A stretch of 27,482 nt of DNA, taken from assembly GCA_029974875.1 (NCBI GenBank), contig JARKQP010000956.1, forward strand, positions 1-27,482, given 5' to 3'. This DNA is from Mobilitalea sp. (GTDB lineage Bacteria; Bacillota_A; Clostridia; Lachnospirales; Lachnospiraceae). The first letter of the stretch is position 1; the number at the start of each line of letters is the position of its first letter. Under the pieces are notes generated by a model. It made no database searches, had not been told where the DNA came from, and was given only the letters and a program-made list of their open reading frames with translations. The position numbers and the translations under genes were made by a program. Positions 1 through 7,902 of this stretch are shown one piece after another.

Positions 1-17
1 GATTTCACAAATTATTG

Positions 18-46
18 TTTGTATTATAGGGCAAATGTGCTATGAT
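18..46 (+). promoter_or_regulatory. Candidate promoter of the SH3 lipoprotein gene
   Basis: A -10-like TATGAT (41-46) is preceded at 17 nt by a weak -35 (TTTGTA, 18-23). It lies about 50 nt upstream of the lipoprotein start. The -35 is poor, so this is only a candidate. Confidence 0.35.
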
Positions 47-101
47 AATAGAGGACTTGCCTGTATTTGAAATGCATTAAGTTATTTGGAGTGTGAATAA
101 A

Positions 102-593
102 ATGAGAAAAGCCATATATTTATCCCTACTAATGATAGTCATATCACTAACAGGCTGTGGTAAGGAAGAGGAGATGACTAGCTTTATACCGACCCAGCCG
201 CCCACAAAGGAAGCAGATGTAACAGCAGCTGCTGGAGATACAGACCAACAGGAGGATACGCAGACATCACCTACATCTAAAGTAGTTCGTGTAGGGCAGA
301 CGACACCGAAATATGTCAAGATGGATAAATACGGTGCAACCCTTAATGTGCGGTCAAATCCTTCTACCAGCGGAGAGGTAGTCGGTTTCCTGGTACATGC
401 AGAGAAGATTGAGGTAGCAGAGATTGCGGATGGATGGGCAAGTTTTTTATATAACGGCACCCTTTGCTATGTCAATGCGGATTATCTGGTAGATGTGCAG
501 CCAGAATATTTAGAGCCCCCGACTCCGACGCCAACACCGAAGCCAACACCGAAGGCGGCATCGGGACAGGAAGCCGTAAAGCCGGAGATTTAA
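102..593 (+). CDS. SH3-domain lipoprotein
   Basis: Predicted secreted lipoprotein of 163 aa. The N-terminus is a short basic stretch, a hydrophobic segment and a lipobox LTGC with the lipidated Cys at residue 19, so the mature protein should be anchored on the outer face of the membrane. Residues about 76-133 look like a bacterial SH3 (SH3b) domain (LNVRSNPSTSGEVVG, then DGWASF and CYVNADYLV), a fold that often binds cell-wall peptides or glycans. The tail is a Pro/Thr-rich TPTPTPKPTPK stretch. A GTG at 93 is in frame but sits 1 nt after GGAG (88-91); the ATG at 102 is 10 nt from it and is preferred. It stands alone, convergent with the downstream LysR gene. Ligand and role cannot be read from the sequence. 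Confidence 0.85.
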   Translation: MRKAIYLSLLMIVISLTGCGKEEEMTSFIPTQPPTKEADVTAAAGDTDQQEDTQTSPTSKVVRVGQTTPKYVKMDKYGATLNVRSNPSTSGEVVGFLVHAEKIEVAEIADGWASFLYNGTLCYVNADYLVDVQPEYLEPPTPTPTPKPTPKAASGQEAVKPEI

Positions 594-602
594 GAGCACA
601 TA

Positions 603-672
603 GCTAGTGTACTGTCTCACTCATGATCAGACTAACAGCACTGCCTGAAGATGAATGGGACAGTACACTGGT
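603..672. repeat. Long-loop inverted repeat between convergent genes
   Basis: AGTGTACTGTC (606-616) is the exact reverse complement of GACAGTACACT (659-669). With G-U pairs the stem extends to about 17 bp (603-619 with 656-672) around a loop of about 36 nt. No T-run follows on either strand, so it is not a textbook terminator, although it lies between the 3' ends of two convergent genes. Confidence 0.6.
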
Positions 673-711
673 GCAGCGTTCACAAGGACGTGTCCCAAGA
701 CAGATACGCCC

Positions 712-1599
712 TTAGGGCTTTGCTATGAACCCGAGGAATTTATGTAAGGAATCAGAGAGGAAGGCGGTTTTCGCATAGGAGAAGCCAACCTCTCTTTTAT
801 TGACTGGGGTAGGCAGGGGGATCTCGATTAAGGTGCCTGCCTTAAGCTCGTCCTCTACAAAGCCCTTTATCACACAGGCAACACCAAGGCTGGTTTTGGC
901 GAACTCAATCAATAAATCCATGGTGCTGATTTCAAGAATCTGCTTAGGTTCAATGGAATTTTCACGGAAATAGTCATCAATATACTTTCTCGATACATTC
1001 TCTTCATCCAACAGCATAACATTTGCCACGGAAAAAATATTTGAGATATTATCCCGGAGCAGGAGGTTATCCACATAGGAAGGAGTAGCGACAAAAATGT
1101 CTTCAATCTCACCGAGGGATATGAAATGAAAGGCCTCCCCACTGGCGGGCTTTGCCACCAATCCAATATCCAGCGTATTATTTTCCAATTGCTTCAGCGT
1201 ATGGGTGGAGGACTGGTTTTCAATTGTAATCTTTATATGCGGGTTCTCCCTCACGAAGCCATCCAGATACGGAAGTAAAAGATACCTACATAATGTTGTA
1301 CTGGCACCGATCCGGAGATGCCCGATGCCAAGCTCATGAATCTGGCGGAGGTTATCCTCGGCCCGCTTTAAGGTATCAAAGGCCAGACGGGTATGCTCAT
1401 AAAGGAGCTTCCCCTCCTCTGTCAGCCTAACGCCCCGGGAGCTGCGGATAAACAGGGTTGTCTGCAGGTTATCCTCCAGGCTTTGAACCGCCTTACTGAC
1501 AGCAGGCTGGCTGATATAAAGCTGCTTTGCGGCATGGGAAATGTTGCCCGCCTCTGCAACGGTGTTAAAAATATGGTACAAGGATAAATTGTCTTCCAA
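712..1599 (-). CDS. LysR-family transcriptional regulator
   Basis: LysR-type regulator of 295 aa, the usual family length. Residues 1-60 form the winged helix-turn-helix (AAKQLYISQPAVSKAVQSLE is the recognition region), followed by a linker helix and a periplasmic-binding-like effector domain (about 92-290) beginning HLRIGAST. The start is TTG at 1599, supported by AAGGAGG (1608-1614 on this strand) 8 nt upstream; no ATG fits as well. It is divergent from leuBCD with about 310 bp between, and dyads of the LysR type lie in that interval, so control of leuBCD and of itself is the natural inference. The effector is unknown; a leucine-pathway intermediate is plausible by context only. Confidence 0.9.
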   Translation of the reverse strand: MEDNLSLYHIFNTVAEAGNISHAAKQLYISQPAVSKAVQSLEDNLQTTLFIRSSRGVRLTEEGKLLYEHTRLAFDTLKRAEDNLRQIHELGIGHLRIGASTTLCRYLLLPYLDGFVRENPHIKITIENQSSTHTLKQLENNTLDIGLVAKPASGEAFHFISLGEIEDIFVATPSYVDNLLLRDNISNIFSVANVMLLDEENVSRKYIDDYFRENSIEPKQILEISTMDLLIEFAKTSLGVACVIKGFVEDELKAGTLIEIPLPTPVNKREVGFSYAKTAFLSDSLHKFLGFIAKP

Positions 1600-1620
1600 T
1601 AGGGACGCCTCCTTAAGCTA

Positions 1621-1637
1621 TATAACATCAGGTTATA
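1621..1637. promoter_or_regulatory. LysR-type operator (T-N11-A dyad)
   Basis: TATAAC (1621-1626) and GTTATA (1632-1637) are perfect inverted arms around 5 nt, and include the T-N11-A core (T1623, A1635) typical of LysR-regulator sites. If the leuB promoter proposed here is right (start near 1694), the site is centred near -65, the usual recognition-site position. A second dyad, ATATC-N4-GATAT (1666-1679), overlaps the promoter region. Confidence 0.55.
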
Positions 1638-1658
1638 CTAAATATTATTAATATGTAT

Positions 1659-1687
1659 TATTATTATATCAGAGGATATGTTAAAAT
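1659..1687 (+). promoter_or_regulatory. Candidate leuB promoter
   Basis: A -10-like TAAAAT (1682-1687) has only a poor -35 (TATTAT, 1659-1664) at 17 nt, as is common at promoters that need a LysR activator. It overlaps the divergent lysR promoter. The 5' leader to leuB would be about 215 nt. Assignment is tentative. Confidence 0.35.
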
Positions 1688-1692
1688 AGCAA
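1663..1692 (-). promoter_or_regulatory. Promoter of the LysR gene
   Basis: Read on the minus strand: -35 TTGCTA (1692-1687), 18 nt spacer, -10 TATAAT (1668-1663). The transcript would start near 1656 and carry the T-N11-A dyad in its leader, which would fit autorepression. Confidence 0.5.
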
Positions 1693-1793
1693 CAAGAAAA
1701 AGTTTCAATCATTTTATTAATAAATCTTACCAACAAAATTTACTGATGAAGCAAATGATAAGGGCGAAAGAAATAAAATAGTGAATGGAGCTG

Positions 1794-1868
1794 GCCCGGA
1801 TCCATGCCGGAACTTTCGTGGCAATTTGTGCAGTATAACGGCAATGCCTGTAATGATAGGCATGGACA
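1794..1868 (+). promoter_or_regulatory. Leader element copy A (upstream of leuB)
   Basis: First of three related elements in the window (others at 20417-20471 and 25581-25635). Outer arms TCCATGCC (1801-1808) and GGCATGGA (1859-1866) can form an 8-bp stem. The inner block GTGGCAATTTGTG matches copy B apart from its first base. This copy is 20 nt longer than the others; the extra sequence supplies a second local hairpin, ATGCCT (1844-1849) with AGGCAT (1858-1863), that competes for the 3' arm. It ends 22 nt before the leuB ribosome-binding site. Confidence 0.65.
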
Positions 1869-1881
1869 TGAATATGGATGA
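1804..1881 (+). CDS. Candidate micro-ORF in leader element A
   Basis: A 25-codon open frame starting at the ATG inside the 5' arm of the element and reading MPELSWQFV at its N-terminus. The first nine residues are identical to the micro-ORF at 20427, and the three base differences between the two in those codons are all synonymous, which hints at selection on the peptide. Against translation, the nearest Shine-Dalgarno-like GGAG lies 13 nt upstream. The peptide has one Leu only, so it is not a classical leucine attenuator. Confidence 0.35.
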   Translation: MPELSWQFVQYNGNACNDRHGHEYG

Positions 1882-1908
1882 TAAGAGGATAAAGGAGGAT
1901 TTGGGTTT

Positions 1909-2991
1909 ATGAATTACGATATTGCAGTGATTCCCGGTGATGGAATCGGCCCCGAGATTGTTGCCGAAGCAAGGAAGGTACTTAATAAGCTTGGCAGCAA
2001 ATACGGGCACCAGTTCAATTATACTGAAGTTTTGATGGGTGGTGCATCCATTGACGTATATGGCGAGCCTTTAACAAAGGAAGCACTTGAGACAGCAAAA
2101 AAGAGTGACTCCGTTCTTTTAGGGGCGGTCGGCGGCAACGTGGGACAGTCTAAATGGTATACCCTGCCGCCCCATTTAAGGCCGGAGGCAGGGCTTCTCG
2201 CCATCAGAAAGGGCTTGAACCTGTTTGCCAATATCCGTCCGGCAGTCCTTTTTGAAGAGCTGAAGGGTGCTTGTCCCCTAAAGGAGGAGATCATTGGTGA
2301 TGGCTTTGACTTTGTGGTAATGAGGGAGCTGACAGGGGGTCTATACTTTGGAGAACGAAATACCGTAGAGGAAAATGGGATCAGAAAGGCCACCGATACC
2401 CTGGTGTATGATGAAAATGAGATCCGGCGCATTGCAAAATGGGCATTTGAAATAGCCATGAAGCGGAATAAAAAAGTCTGTAGTGTTGATAAAGCCAATG
2501 TACTGGATTCCTCCAGGCTATGGAGACAGGTGACAAAGGAAGTGGCAAAGGATTATCCTGAGGTGGAGCTTACGGATATGCTGGTGGATAACTGTGCCAT
2601 GCAGCTTGTGAAAAACCCGGGACAGTTTGATGTTATTCTTACAGAGAATATGTTCGGTGACATCCTGTCCGACGAAGCGAGTGAAATTACCGGTTCTATC
2701 GGCATGCTGGCCTCGGCAAGCCTGGGCGACACAAAGCTGGGCTTATATGAACCAAGCCACGGCTCGGCACCGGATATTGCAGGACAGAATAAAGCCAATC
2801 CCATCGCAACGGTTCTTTCAGCAGCCATGATGCTCCGTTATTCCTTTGATTTGAATGAAGAGGCGGAGCTGGTGGAAAAAGCGGTGAAGACCGTATTGAA
2901 AAAGGGATACCGTACCATTGACATCATGTCAGAGGGCATGACCTTAGTCGGAACCAGGGAAATGGGAGACTTAATCGCCCAAGAGATATAA
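1909..2991 (+). CDS. leuB: 3-isopropylmalate dehydrogenase
   Basis: LeuB oxidises and decarboxylates (2R,3S)-3-isopropylmalate with NAD+ to 2-oxoisocaproate, the third step of leucine synthesis, in the cytosol. The 360 aa match the family length. Visible signatures are [11 protein letters not shown] at the N-terminus, the substrate arginines in LRPEAGLL and [30 protein letters not shown], the metal aspartates in [10 protein letters not shown], and the NAD-site [14 protein letters not shown]. The start ATG at 1909 follows AAAGGAGGA (1891-1899) by 9 nt. It is the first gene of leuB-leuC-leuD; the order differs from the common leuACDB and leuA is not in the window. Regulation probably involves the divergent LysR protein and leader element A. 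Confidence 0.97.
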   Translation: MNYDIAVIPGDGIGPEIVAEARKVLNKLGSKYGHQFNYTEVLMGGASIDVYGEPLTKEALETAKKSDSVLLGAVGGNVGQSKWYTLPPHLRPEAGLLAIRKGLNLFANIRPAVLFEELKGACPLKEEIIGDGFDFVVMRELTGGLYFGERNTVEENGIRKATDTLVYDENEIRRIAKWAFEIAMKRNKKVCSVDKANVLDSSRLWRQVTKEVAKDYPEVELTDMLVDNCAMQLVKNPGQFDVILTENMFGDILSDEASEITGSIGMLASASLGDTKLGLYEPSHGSAPDIAGQNKANPIATVLSAAMMLRYSFDLNEEAELVEKAVKTVLKKGYRTIDIMSEGMTLVGTREMGDLIAQEI

Positions 2992-3056
2992 CCAGGTAAT
3001 AAACCAAAAAAGAATTTATAGAATATTGAGAAGAGATGAATAAGGAGGAATCACCT

Positions 3057-4322
3057 ATGGGAATGACAATGACCCAGAAGATATTAGCGGCCCATGCCGG
3101 GTTGGAGCAGGTAAGCGCAGGCCAGTTGATCGAGGCCGACTTGGATCTGGTGCTCGGCAATGATGTTACCGCGCCGGTTGCAATCCATGAGATGGAAAAG
3201 ATGAAAATCAAGAAGGTTTTTGATAAAGACAAAATCGCCTTAGTCCCCGACCATTTTACGCCTAATAAGGATATTAAATCCGCAGAGCATTGCAAATGTG
3301 TCCGTGAATTTGCAATGGACCAGGATATTACCAACTATTTTGAAATCGGTGAAATGGGCATTGAGCATGCCTTATTGCCGGAAAAAGGGCTGGTAGTTGC
3401 CGGTGATGTGGTAATCGGTGCAGATTCCCACACCTGTACCTATGGAGCTTTGGGAGCATTTTCAACGGGAGTTGGAAGCACGGACATGGCGGCGGGGATG
3501 GCAACCGGTAAGGCCTGGTTTAAGGTTCCTTCTGCCCTCAAATTCGTACTGACGGGCAAGCCCGCCCCCTGGGTAAGCGGTAAGGATGTCATTTTGCACA
3601 TCATCGGTATGATTGGTGTGGACGGAGCTCTTTACAAATCCATGGAATTCGTGGGTGATGGAATCTTAAATTTAACCATGGATGACCGTTTCGCAATGGC
3701 GAATATGGCCATTGAAGCCGGTGCAAAGAATGGGATTTTTCCGGTGGATGACCAGGCAGTTAAGTACATGAAGGAGCATTCAACGAAGGAATATAAGGTT
3801 TATGAAGCGGATGGGGATGCGAAATATGATGAGGTATATGAAATTGATTTATCCTCATTGAAGCCGACAGTAGCCTTCCCCCATCTTCCTGAGAATACAC
3901 GTACCATCGATCAGGTTGGGGATATAAAGATTGACCAGGTTGTTATTGGTTCCTGTACCAATGGCCGTATCGACGACCTGAGGATTGCGGCGAAGATCCT
4001 GGAAGGAAGAAAAGTTGCGAAGGGAATCCGGGTCATTGTCTTCCCTGCGACGCAGAATATTTATTTACAGGCTATGGAGGAAGGGCTGCTTGCAACCTTT
4101 ATAAAGGCCGGAGCCGTTGTAAGTACACCAACCTGTGGGCCATGTCTTGGAGGCCATATGGGAATCCTGGCAGCAGGCGAAAGAGCCGTAGCAACAACAA
4201 ACCGTAACTTCGTAGGCCGTATGGGGCATGTGGAGTCCGAGGTATACCTGGCAAGTCCGGCTGTAGCAGCAGCCAGCGCGGTGACAGGCAGGATCTCAGG
4301 GCCGGAAGAATTGGGATTATAG
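3057..4322 (+). CDS. leuC: 3-isopropylmalate dehydratase, large subunit
   Basis: LeuC with LeuD isomerises 2-isopropylmalate to 3-isopropylmalate through a [4Fe-4S] cluster. The 421 aa are typical of the shorter (type 2, HacA-like) large subunit found in clostridia and archaea, not the roughly 465-aa enterobacterial form. The three cluster cysteines are Cys300 (GSCTNGR), Cys360 and Cys363 (TCGPCLGGH). Start: ATG 3057 lies 8 nt after AAGGAGG (3042-3048); an in-frame ATG at 3036 lies upstream of that site and is rejected. It follows leuB by 65 nt, an operon arrangement. The subunit family cannot by itself exclude related substrates such as citramalate or homoaconitate, but the leuB and leuD neighbours support the leucine assignment. 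Confidence 0.95.
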   Translation: MGMTMTQKILAAHAGLEQVSAGQLIEADLDLVLGNDVTAPVAIHEMEKMKIKKVFDKDKIALVPDHFTPNKDIKSAEHCKCVREFAMDQDITNYFEIGEMGIEHALLPEKGLVVAGDVVIGADSHTCTYGALGAFSTGVGSTDMAAGMATGKAWFKVPSALKFVLTGKPAPWVSGKDVILHIIGMIGVDGALYKSMEFVGDGILNLTMDDRFAMANMAIEAGAKNGIFPVDDQAVKYMKEHSTKEYKVYEADGDAKYDEVYEIDLSSLKPTVAFPHLPENTRTIDQVGDIKIDQVVIGSCTNGRIDDLRIAAKILEGRKVAKGIRVIVFPATQNIYLQAMEEGLLATFIKAGAVVSTPTCGPCLGGHMGILAAGERAVATTNRNFVGRMGHVESEVYLASPAVAAASAVTGRISGPEELGL

Positions 4323-4364
4323 AGTGGATGATACAGCCGTATGGTGCGGCAGAATGGAGGTAAG

Positions 4365-4850
4365 ATGAAAGCTTTTGGTACAGTACACAAATATGGTGAT
4401 AATGTAGATACGGACGTAATTATTCCTGCCCGTTATTTGAATTCCTCTGATCCTAAGGAGCTGGCAGCGAAATGCATGATTGATATTGATAAGGATTTTG
4501 TGGATCATGTGAAGCCGGGTGATATTATAGTTGCAAACAAGAATTTTGGCTGCGGATCTTCCAGGGAGCACGCGCCCATTGCGATCAAGGCATCAGGTAT
4601 CAGCTGTGTTATTGCAGAGACCTTTGCACGGATTTTTTACCGTAATGCAATCAATATTGGCCTTCCCATCATTGAATGTCCGGAGGCTGCAGAAGAAATC
4701 GAAGCAGGGGATCAGGTGGAAATTGATTTTGACAGCGGTATGATTTATAACAGAACAAAGGGAACCGAGTATCAGGGTCAGGCATTTCCGGAATTTATGC
4801 AGAGGATCATCAAAGCAGAGGGACTGATTAACTATATCAACAACCAGTAA
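4365..4850 (+). CDS. leuD: 3-isopropylmalate dehydratase, small subunit
   Basis: Small swivelling-domain subunit, 161 aa, partner of the LeuC upstream and of the same short type. Recognisable segments are [13 protein letters not shown] near the N-terminus and the substrate-recognition loop [13 protein letters not shown], followed by [20 protein letters not shown] 4365 is chosen because GGAGG (4356-4360) lies just upstream, with a rather short spacing of 4 nt; the in-frame ATG at 4341 would add eight residues unlike the family and has no such site. The gap to leuC is 42 nt. No clear terminator follows, only about 90 nt before the next gene, so read-through into the LysM gene is possible. Confidence 0.94.
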   Translation: MKAFGTVHKYGDNVDTDVIIPARYLNSSDPKELAAKCMIDIDKDFVDHVKPGDIIVANKNFGCGSSREHAPIAIKASGISCVIAETFARIFYRNAINIGLPIIECPEAAEEIEAGDQVEIDFDSGMIYNRTKGTEYQGQAFPEFMQRIIKAEGLINYINNQ

Positions 4851-4940
4851 TAAAAGGTGAGTTTGTTGGGTTTCTGAGTAACATTTTCCATTCATTATCA
4901 TACAGTGAAATAGAACTTTCTATAGGCGATGGTAATTATT

Positions 4941-6335
4941 ATGAATGGTGCAAATGGTACAAATGGTACGATACGGTACGCGATACGGCCATATGATACT
5001 ATATGGATGCTGGCACAGATATTTAATACTACAGTTGACTCAATCATAGAATTGAACCCAGGAATTGACCCAAGAAATCTGATGATAGGTCAGGTGATAA
5101 CCATAAGACCGGGATTGCAATATTTCCCGTCCTACTCTGATATCGAGGATAATTTTGAGGATATGGATGACCTGAATGACATTAATAATTGGAACGGAAC
5201 TAATGCCAGGACTGACATGAATACCAGAACTGACATGAATGCCAGAGCCGATATGAATACCAGGAACGGCATGAATACCGGAACCGGAATGAATACTGGA
5301 ACCAATATGAATACTGGAACTGGAATGAATGCTGGAACCAATATGAATACTGGAACCGGAATGAATACTGGAACTGGAATGAATACCGGAACCAGAATGA
5401 ATGCCGGAACCGGAATGAATACCGGAACCGGAATGAATACCGGAACCGGAATGAATACCGGAGCCGGAATGAATGCCGGAACCGGAATGAATACTGGAAC
5501 CGGAATGAATACTGGAACCGGAATGAATACCGGAACCGGAATGAATACCAGAACCAATATGAATACTGGAACCGGAATGAATACTGGAACTGGCATGAAT
5601 ACCAGAACCGGAGTGAATACTGGAACTGGCATGAATACCGGAACCAATATGAATACTAGGAACGACATGAACGCCGGGACTAACATAGATAATAGAAACG
5701 GGATTAATACCGGAATGGACAGGAATAACCCGGGTAATACTAACTTATTTGACGGTATGGATAATACAGGCATGAATGATGGAAGTAACGGGTATGATAT
5801 GTTCGATCAGAATGTGGAGGAATTGGTCAGCGATTTCCGTAAGCTTTGGGAACAGCATGTTAATTGGACGAGAATGGTGATGCTGGGTATTGCCCATGAT
5901 TTACCGGAGACAGAGCTTATGTCCCAGAGATTATTGCGCAATCCTCTGGACTTTGCTGCTGCAATGCAGCCCTTCTTCGGTGATGAGGACGCGAGAGATT
6001 TTGCTAATTTATTAACCCAGCATTTATTGATAGCAGCTGAATTGATGCGTGCGGCGAAAGCAGGAGACAACAATGGGGCAGCTGATGCGGACGGGAGATG
6101 GAGGCAGAACGCAGCGGACATGGCTGATTTTCTGGCGAGCATTAATCCGGAGTGGAATGAGGATGACTGGGAGGCTATGCTGGAAGAGCATCTAAACTTA
6201 CTTAGCACGAATATGGCTGATCTTCTCTCGCAAGATTATGAAGCGAGCATCAGGGGCTTTGATGACATAGAGGATCAGGCGCTTGAAATGGCAGATGTAA
6301 TGGCAGATGGCATTATAATGCAATTTATGGATTAA
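4941..6335 (+). CDS. LysM protein with a hexapeptide-repeat linker
   Basis: A three-part protein of 464 aa. Residues about 10-54 are a LysM domain (YAIRPYDTIWMLAQIFN, ELNPGIDPRNLMIGQVI), a peptidoglycan or chitin-type glycan binder. Residues 93-260 are 28 tandem six-residue repeats around MNTGTG, with a Met or a hydrophobic residue at the first place. Residues about 290-464 are an acidic, largely helical domain (LWEQHVNWTRMVML, LMSQRLLRNPLDFA) whose two halves look alike (LLTQHLLIAAELM and LEEHLNLLSTNMADLL). I have seen such domains in Firmicute proteins but cannot name a function. There is no signal peptide, which leaves a spore-coat or cortex location open. Start: ATG 4929 is also in frame; both have weak ribosome sites. 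Confidence 0.8.
   Translation: MNGANGTNGTIRYAIRPYDTIWMLAQIFNTTVDSIIELNPGIDPRNLMIGQVITIRPGLQYFPSYSDIEDNFEDMDDLNDINNWNGTNARTDMNTRTDMNARADMNTRNGMNTGTGMNTGTNMNTGTGMNAGTNMNTGTGMNTGTGMNTGTRMNAGTGMNTGTGMNTGTGMNTGAGMNAGTGMNTGTGMNTGTGMNTGTGMNTRTNMNTGTGMNTGTGMNTRTGVNTGTGMNTGTNMNTRNDMNAGTNIDNRNGINTGMDRNNPGNTNLFDGMDNTGMNDGSNGYDMFDQNVEELVSDFRKLWEQHVNWTRMVMLGIAHDLPETELMSQRLLRNPLDFAAAMQPFFGDEDARDFANLLTQHLLIAAELMRAAKAGDNNGAADADGRWRQNAADMADFLASINPEWNEDDWEAMLEEHLNLLSTNMADLLSQDYEASIRGFDDIEDQALEMADVMADGIIMQFMD
5217..5720 (+). repeat. 18-bp tandem repeat tract, 28 units
   Basis: In-frame 18-nt units encode MNTGTG and variants (MNAGTG, MNTGTN, MNTRTD). The central units are nearly identical while both edges are degenerate (MNARAD at the start, INTGMD at the end), the pattern expected when a tract grows and shrinks by slippage or unequal crossing-over in the middle. 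Copy number is likely to vary between strains. The long open frame on the opposite strand is a by-product of the repeat. Confidence 0.9.
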
Positions 6336-6434
6336 AATCAAAAATATGGTGTGAATTTTTCTTCTTCCTTCTGCAAACAATAATAGGGCAATAGGATGAT
6401 TTGCTGTATTTAATAAGGAATGGAGGAAAATAAC

Positions 6435-6614
6435 ATGGCTATAAGAAAAATGGATAAACCAAATGAAGGCATAAAATGTGTAGTAAATACCTGTGAATAT
6501 CATATGAACGGTGACCATTGTATGGCAGAGCAGATTCATGTAGAGCCTAGAAATGCAAAGGGTTCAGACCAGACAGACTGCGCAACCTTTATGTCAAAGG
6601 ATAAGGCTTATTAA
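6435..6614 (+). CDS. DUF1540 small cysteine-rich protein
   Basis: A 59-aa protein with the DUF1540 pattern: CVVNTCEYH, then GDHCMAEQIHV, then TDCATF, giving four cysteines spaced as if to bind a metal. The family is common in clostridia and bacilli and has no established function that I can cite. ATG 6435 is chosen because GGAGG (6422-6426) is 8 nt upstream; an in-frame ATG at 6420 overlaps that site. It lies 99 nt after the LysM gene and ends at a strong terminator. Confidence 0.85.
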   Translation: MAIRKMDKPNEGIKCVVNTCEYHMNGDHCMAEQIHVEPRNAKGSDQTDCATFMSKDKAY

Positions 6615-6623
6615 ATAATTAAT

Positions 6624-6684
6624 ATAAGCTGTTTCAAGCTTCAGGCTCTTATGCATAACTGAAGTATGAAACAGCTTATTTTTT
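6624..6684 (+). terminator. Intrinsic terminator after the DUF1540 gene
   Basis: TAAGCTGTTTCA (6625-6636) pairs perfectly with TGAAACAGCTTA (6667-6678), with an inner stem CTTCAG/CTGAAG and a T-rich tail to 6684. It closes the leuB-to-DUF1540 region before the convergent minus-strand cluster. Confidence 0.9.
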
Positions 6685-6784
6685 GCAAATAATTTGGAAC
6701 ACAAATAACTTGAAACATATATGACATGTAACACAATAATTTGGAATATAAACAGCTTTTTGAAGACGATAGAGCCTGTCTAAT

Positions 6785-7849
6785 TTACTTTTTGAACAAA
6801 TGGATCGTCCCTTCATCGTTCAGCTTAACAAGCAGCGTCGCCAGGATACGAAGGATGAATAATCCAAGGACTCCCATCAGCTGGGCACCTACATACATTA
6901 GTAACAAGGTAAGTAAGGGATGAAGCCCGATCTGCTGCCCTACAATCTTTGGTTCAATGGTCTGGCGCACCGCTGTAATGATAATATATAGGATCAGCAT
7001 GCCGATTCCCAGCTTAGTATTACCCAGGATGAATGCAATAATTGACCAGGGCAATAATACGGCGCCTGTACCCAGGATCGGTAAGACATCAATGATCGCA
7101 ACCACGATTCCAAATAAAAATGGGGTTGGTATGCCCAGGATCCAAAAACCAATGGATAATTCCAGGAAGGTAATTGTAATAATTAAAGCATACGCCCTGA
7201 TAAATTTCCCCAGGGTTCCAATTCCGTTATCCTTGAGCTTTAATATCATTTCCCTGCGTTCCCCCGTGAATTGACGGACGATAAACCGGGTGATTTTATA
7301 ATAGTCAATGGTAAAGAAGAAGGAGGCCACAATGGTAAATATTAATTTAATGAGCAAGCTGGGCAGCTGCCCGGCTAAACCATAGACAGCACCGCCTACG
7401 GTAGAGGAGGCGGTTGTTATAAATTTTGAAACAGAATCACCGATGTTTGGCATAAAATCATCAAGATAGCCCTTGATGCTCGGGAAATCATTTGATAAAT
7501 CCGTGGTTACCTTTAGGAAAGCCGGTATAATGGTATCATGGTACAGGGCCGGCAATCCGTAAAATAATGAACTGATAAAATTAAACACCTTCACACCGAT
7601 GAGGCTGATCAATAATCCTATCAGGCCGTAAAAGGCAATGAGAATAAAAAGAGAGACAAAAACCCGTTTAATACGGGTCTTTTTTTCTATTAAATCAATT
7701 AATCTACGGAAGGATACGGCGATGATCATACCAATTACAAAAGGCATTAATAAGGGAAGACAGTATTTGATCCCTATATATACTAATAATAACAAAAATA
7801 CAAAATAAACAATATGAATAATAAATGCTTTCTGTTTTTCAAGATTCAT
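6785..7849 (-). CDS. YtvI-like AI-2E family membrane protein
   Basis: A polytopic membrane protein of 354 aa in the AI-2E transporter / PerM-like superfamily. It has two N-terminal hydrophobic helices (residues about 10-45), a further pair near 62-90, a soluble central region (about 95-150), and a C-terminal bundle with the conserved DVLPILGTGAVLLPW and EPKIVGQQIGLHPL motifs. Length and sequence fit the clostridial and bacillar sporulation protein YtvI better than true autoinducer exporters. It is the last gene of the minus-strand pit cluster, 53 nt after the DUF47 gene; the link to phosphate transport may be accidental. The ribosome site (AGGAAAGG) is imperfect and distant. The substrate is unknown. 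Confidence 0.85.
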   Translation of the reverse strand: MNLEKQKAFIIHIVYFVFLLLLVYIGIKYCLPLLMPFVIGMIIAVSFRRLIDLIEKKTRIKRVFVSLFILIAFYGLIGLLISLIGVKVFNFISSLFYGLPALYHDTIIPAFLKVTTDLSNDFPSIKGYLDDFMPNIGDSVSKFITTASSTVGGAVYGLAGQLPSLLIKLIFTIVASFFFTIDYYKITRFIVRQFTGERREMILKLKDNGIGTLGKFIRAYALIITITFLELSIGFWILGIPTPFLFGIVVAIIDVLPILGTGAVLLPWSIIAFILGNTKLGIGMLILYIIITAVRQTIEPKIVGQQIGLHPLLTLLLMYVGAQLMGVLGLFILRILATLLVKLNDEGTIHLFKK

Positions 7850-7902
7850 AATTAACCATGCCTTTCCTGCCAGAACTTCTTTATAAAGTAATTATCGGCT
7901 AA

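Noticed and set aside
1794..1868. Leader elements as a miniature transposable element
   Set aside because: No target-site duplication or transposase-like terminal repeats were seen, and all three copies are in sense orientation in leaders. A dispersed repeat origin is still not excluded.
1717..2010. Minus-strand open frame between lysR and leuB
   Set aside because: It overlaps leuB and leader element A, has no ribosome site and no family resemblance.
5132..5773. A 213-codon open frame opposite the hexapeptide repeats
   Set aside because: It is the mirror of the 18-bp repeat tract, with a monotonous hydrophobic composition and no ribosome site; it is produced by the repeat, not a gene.
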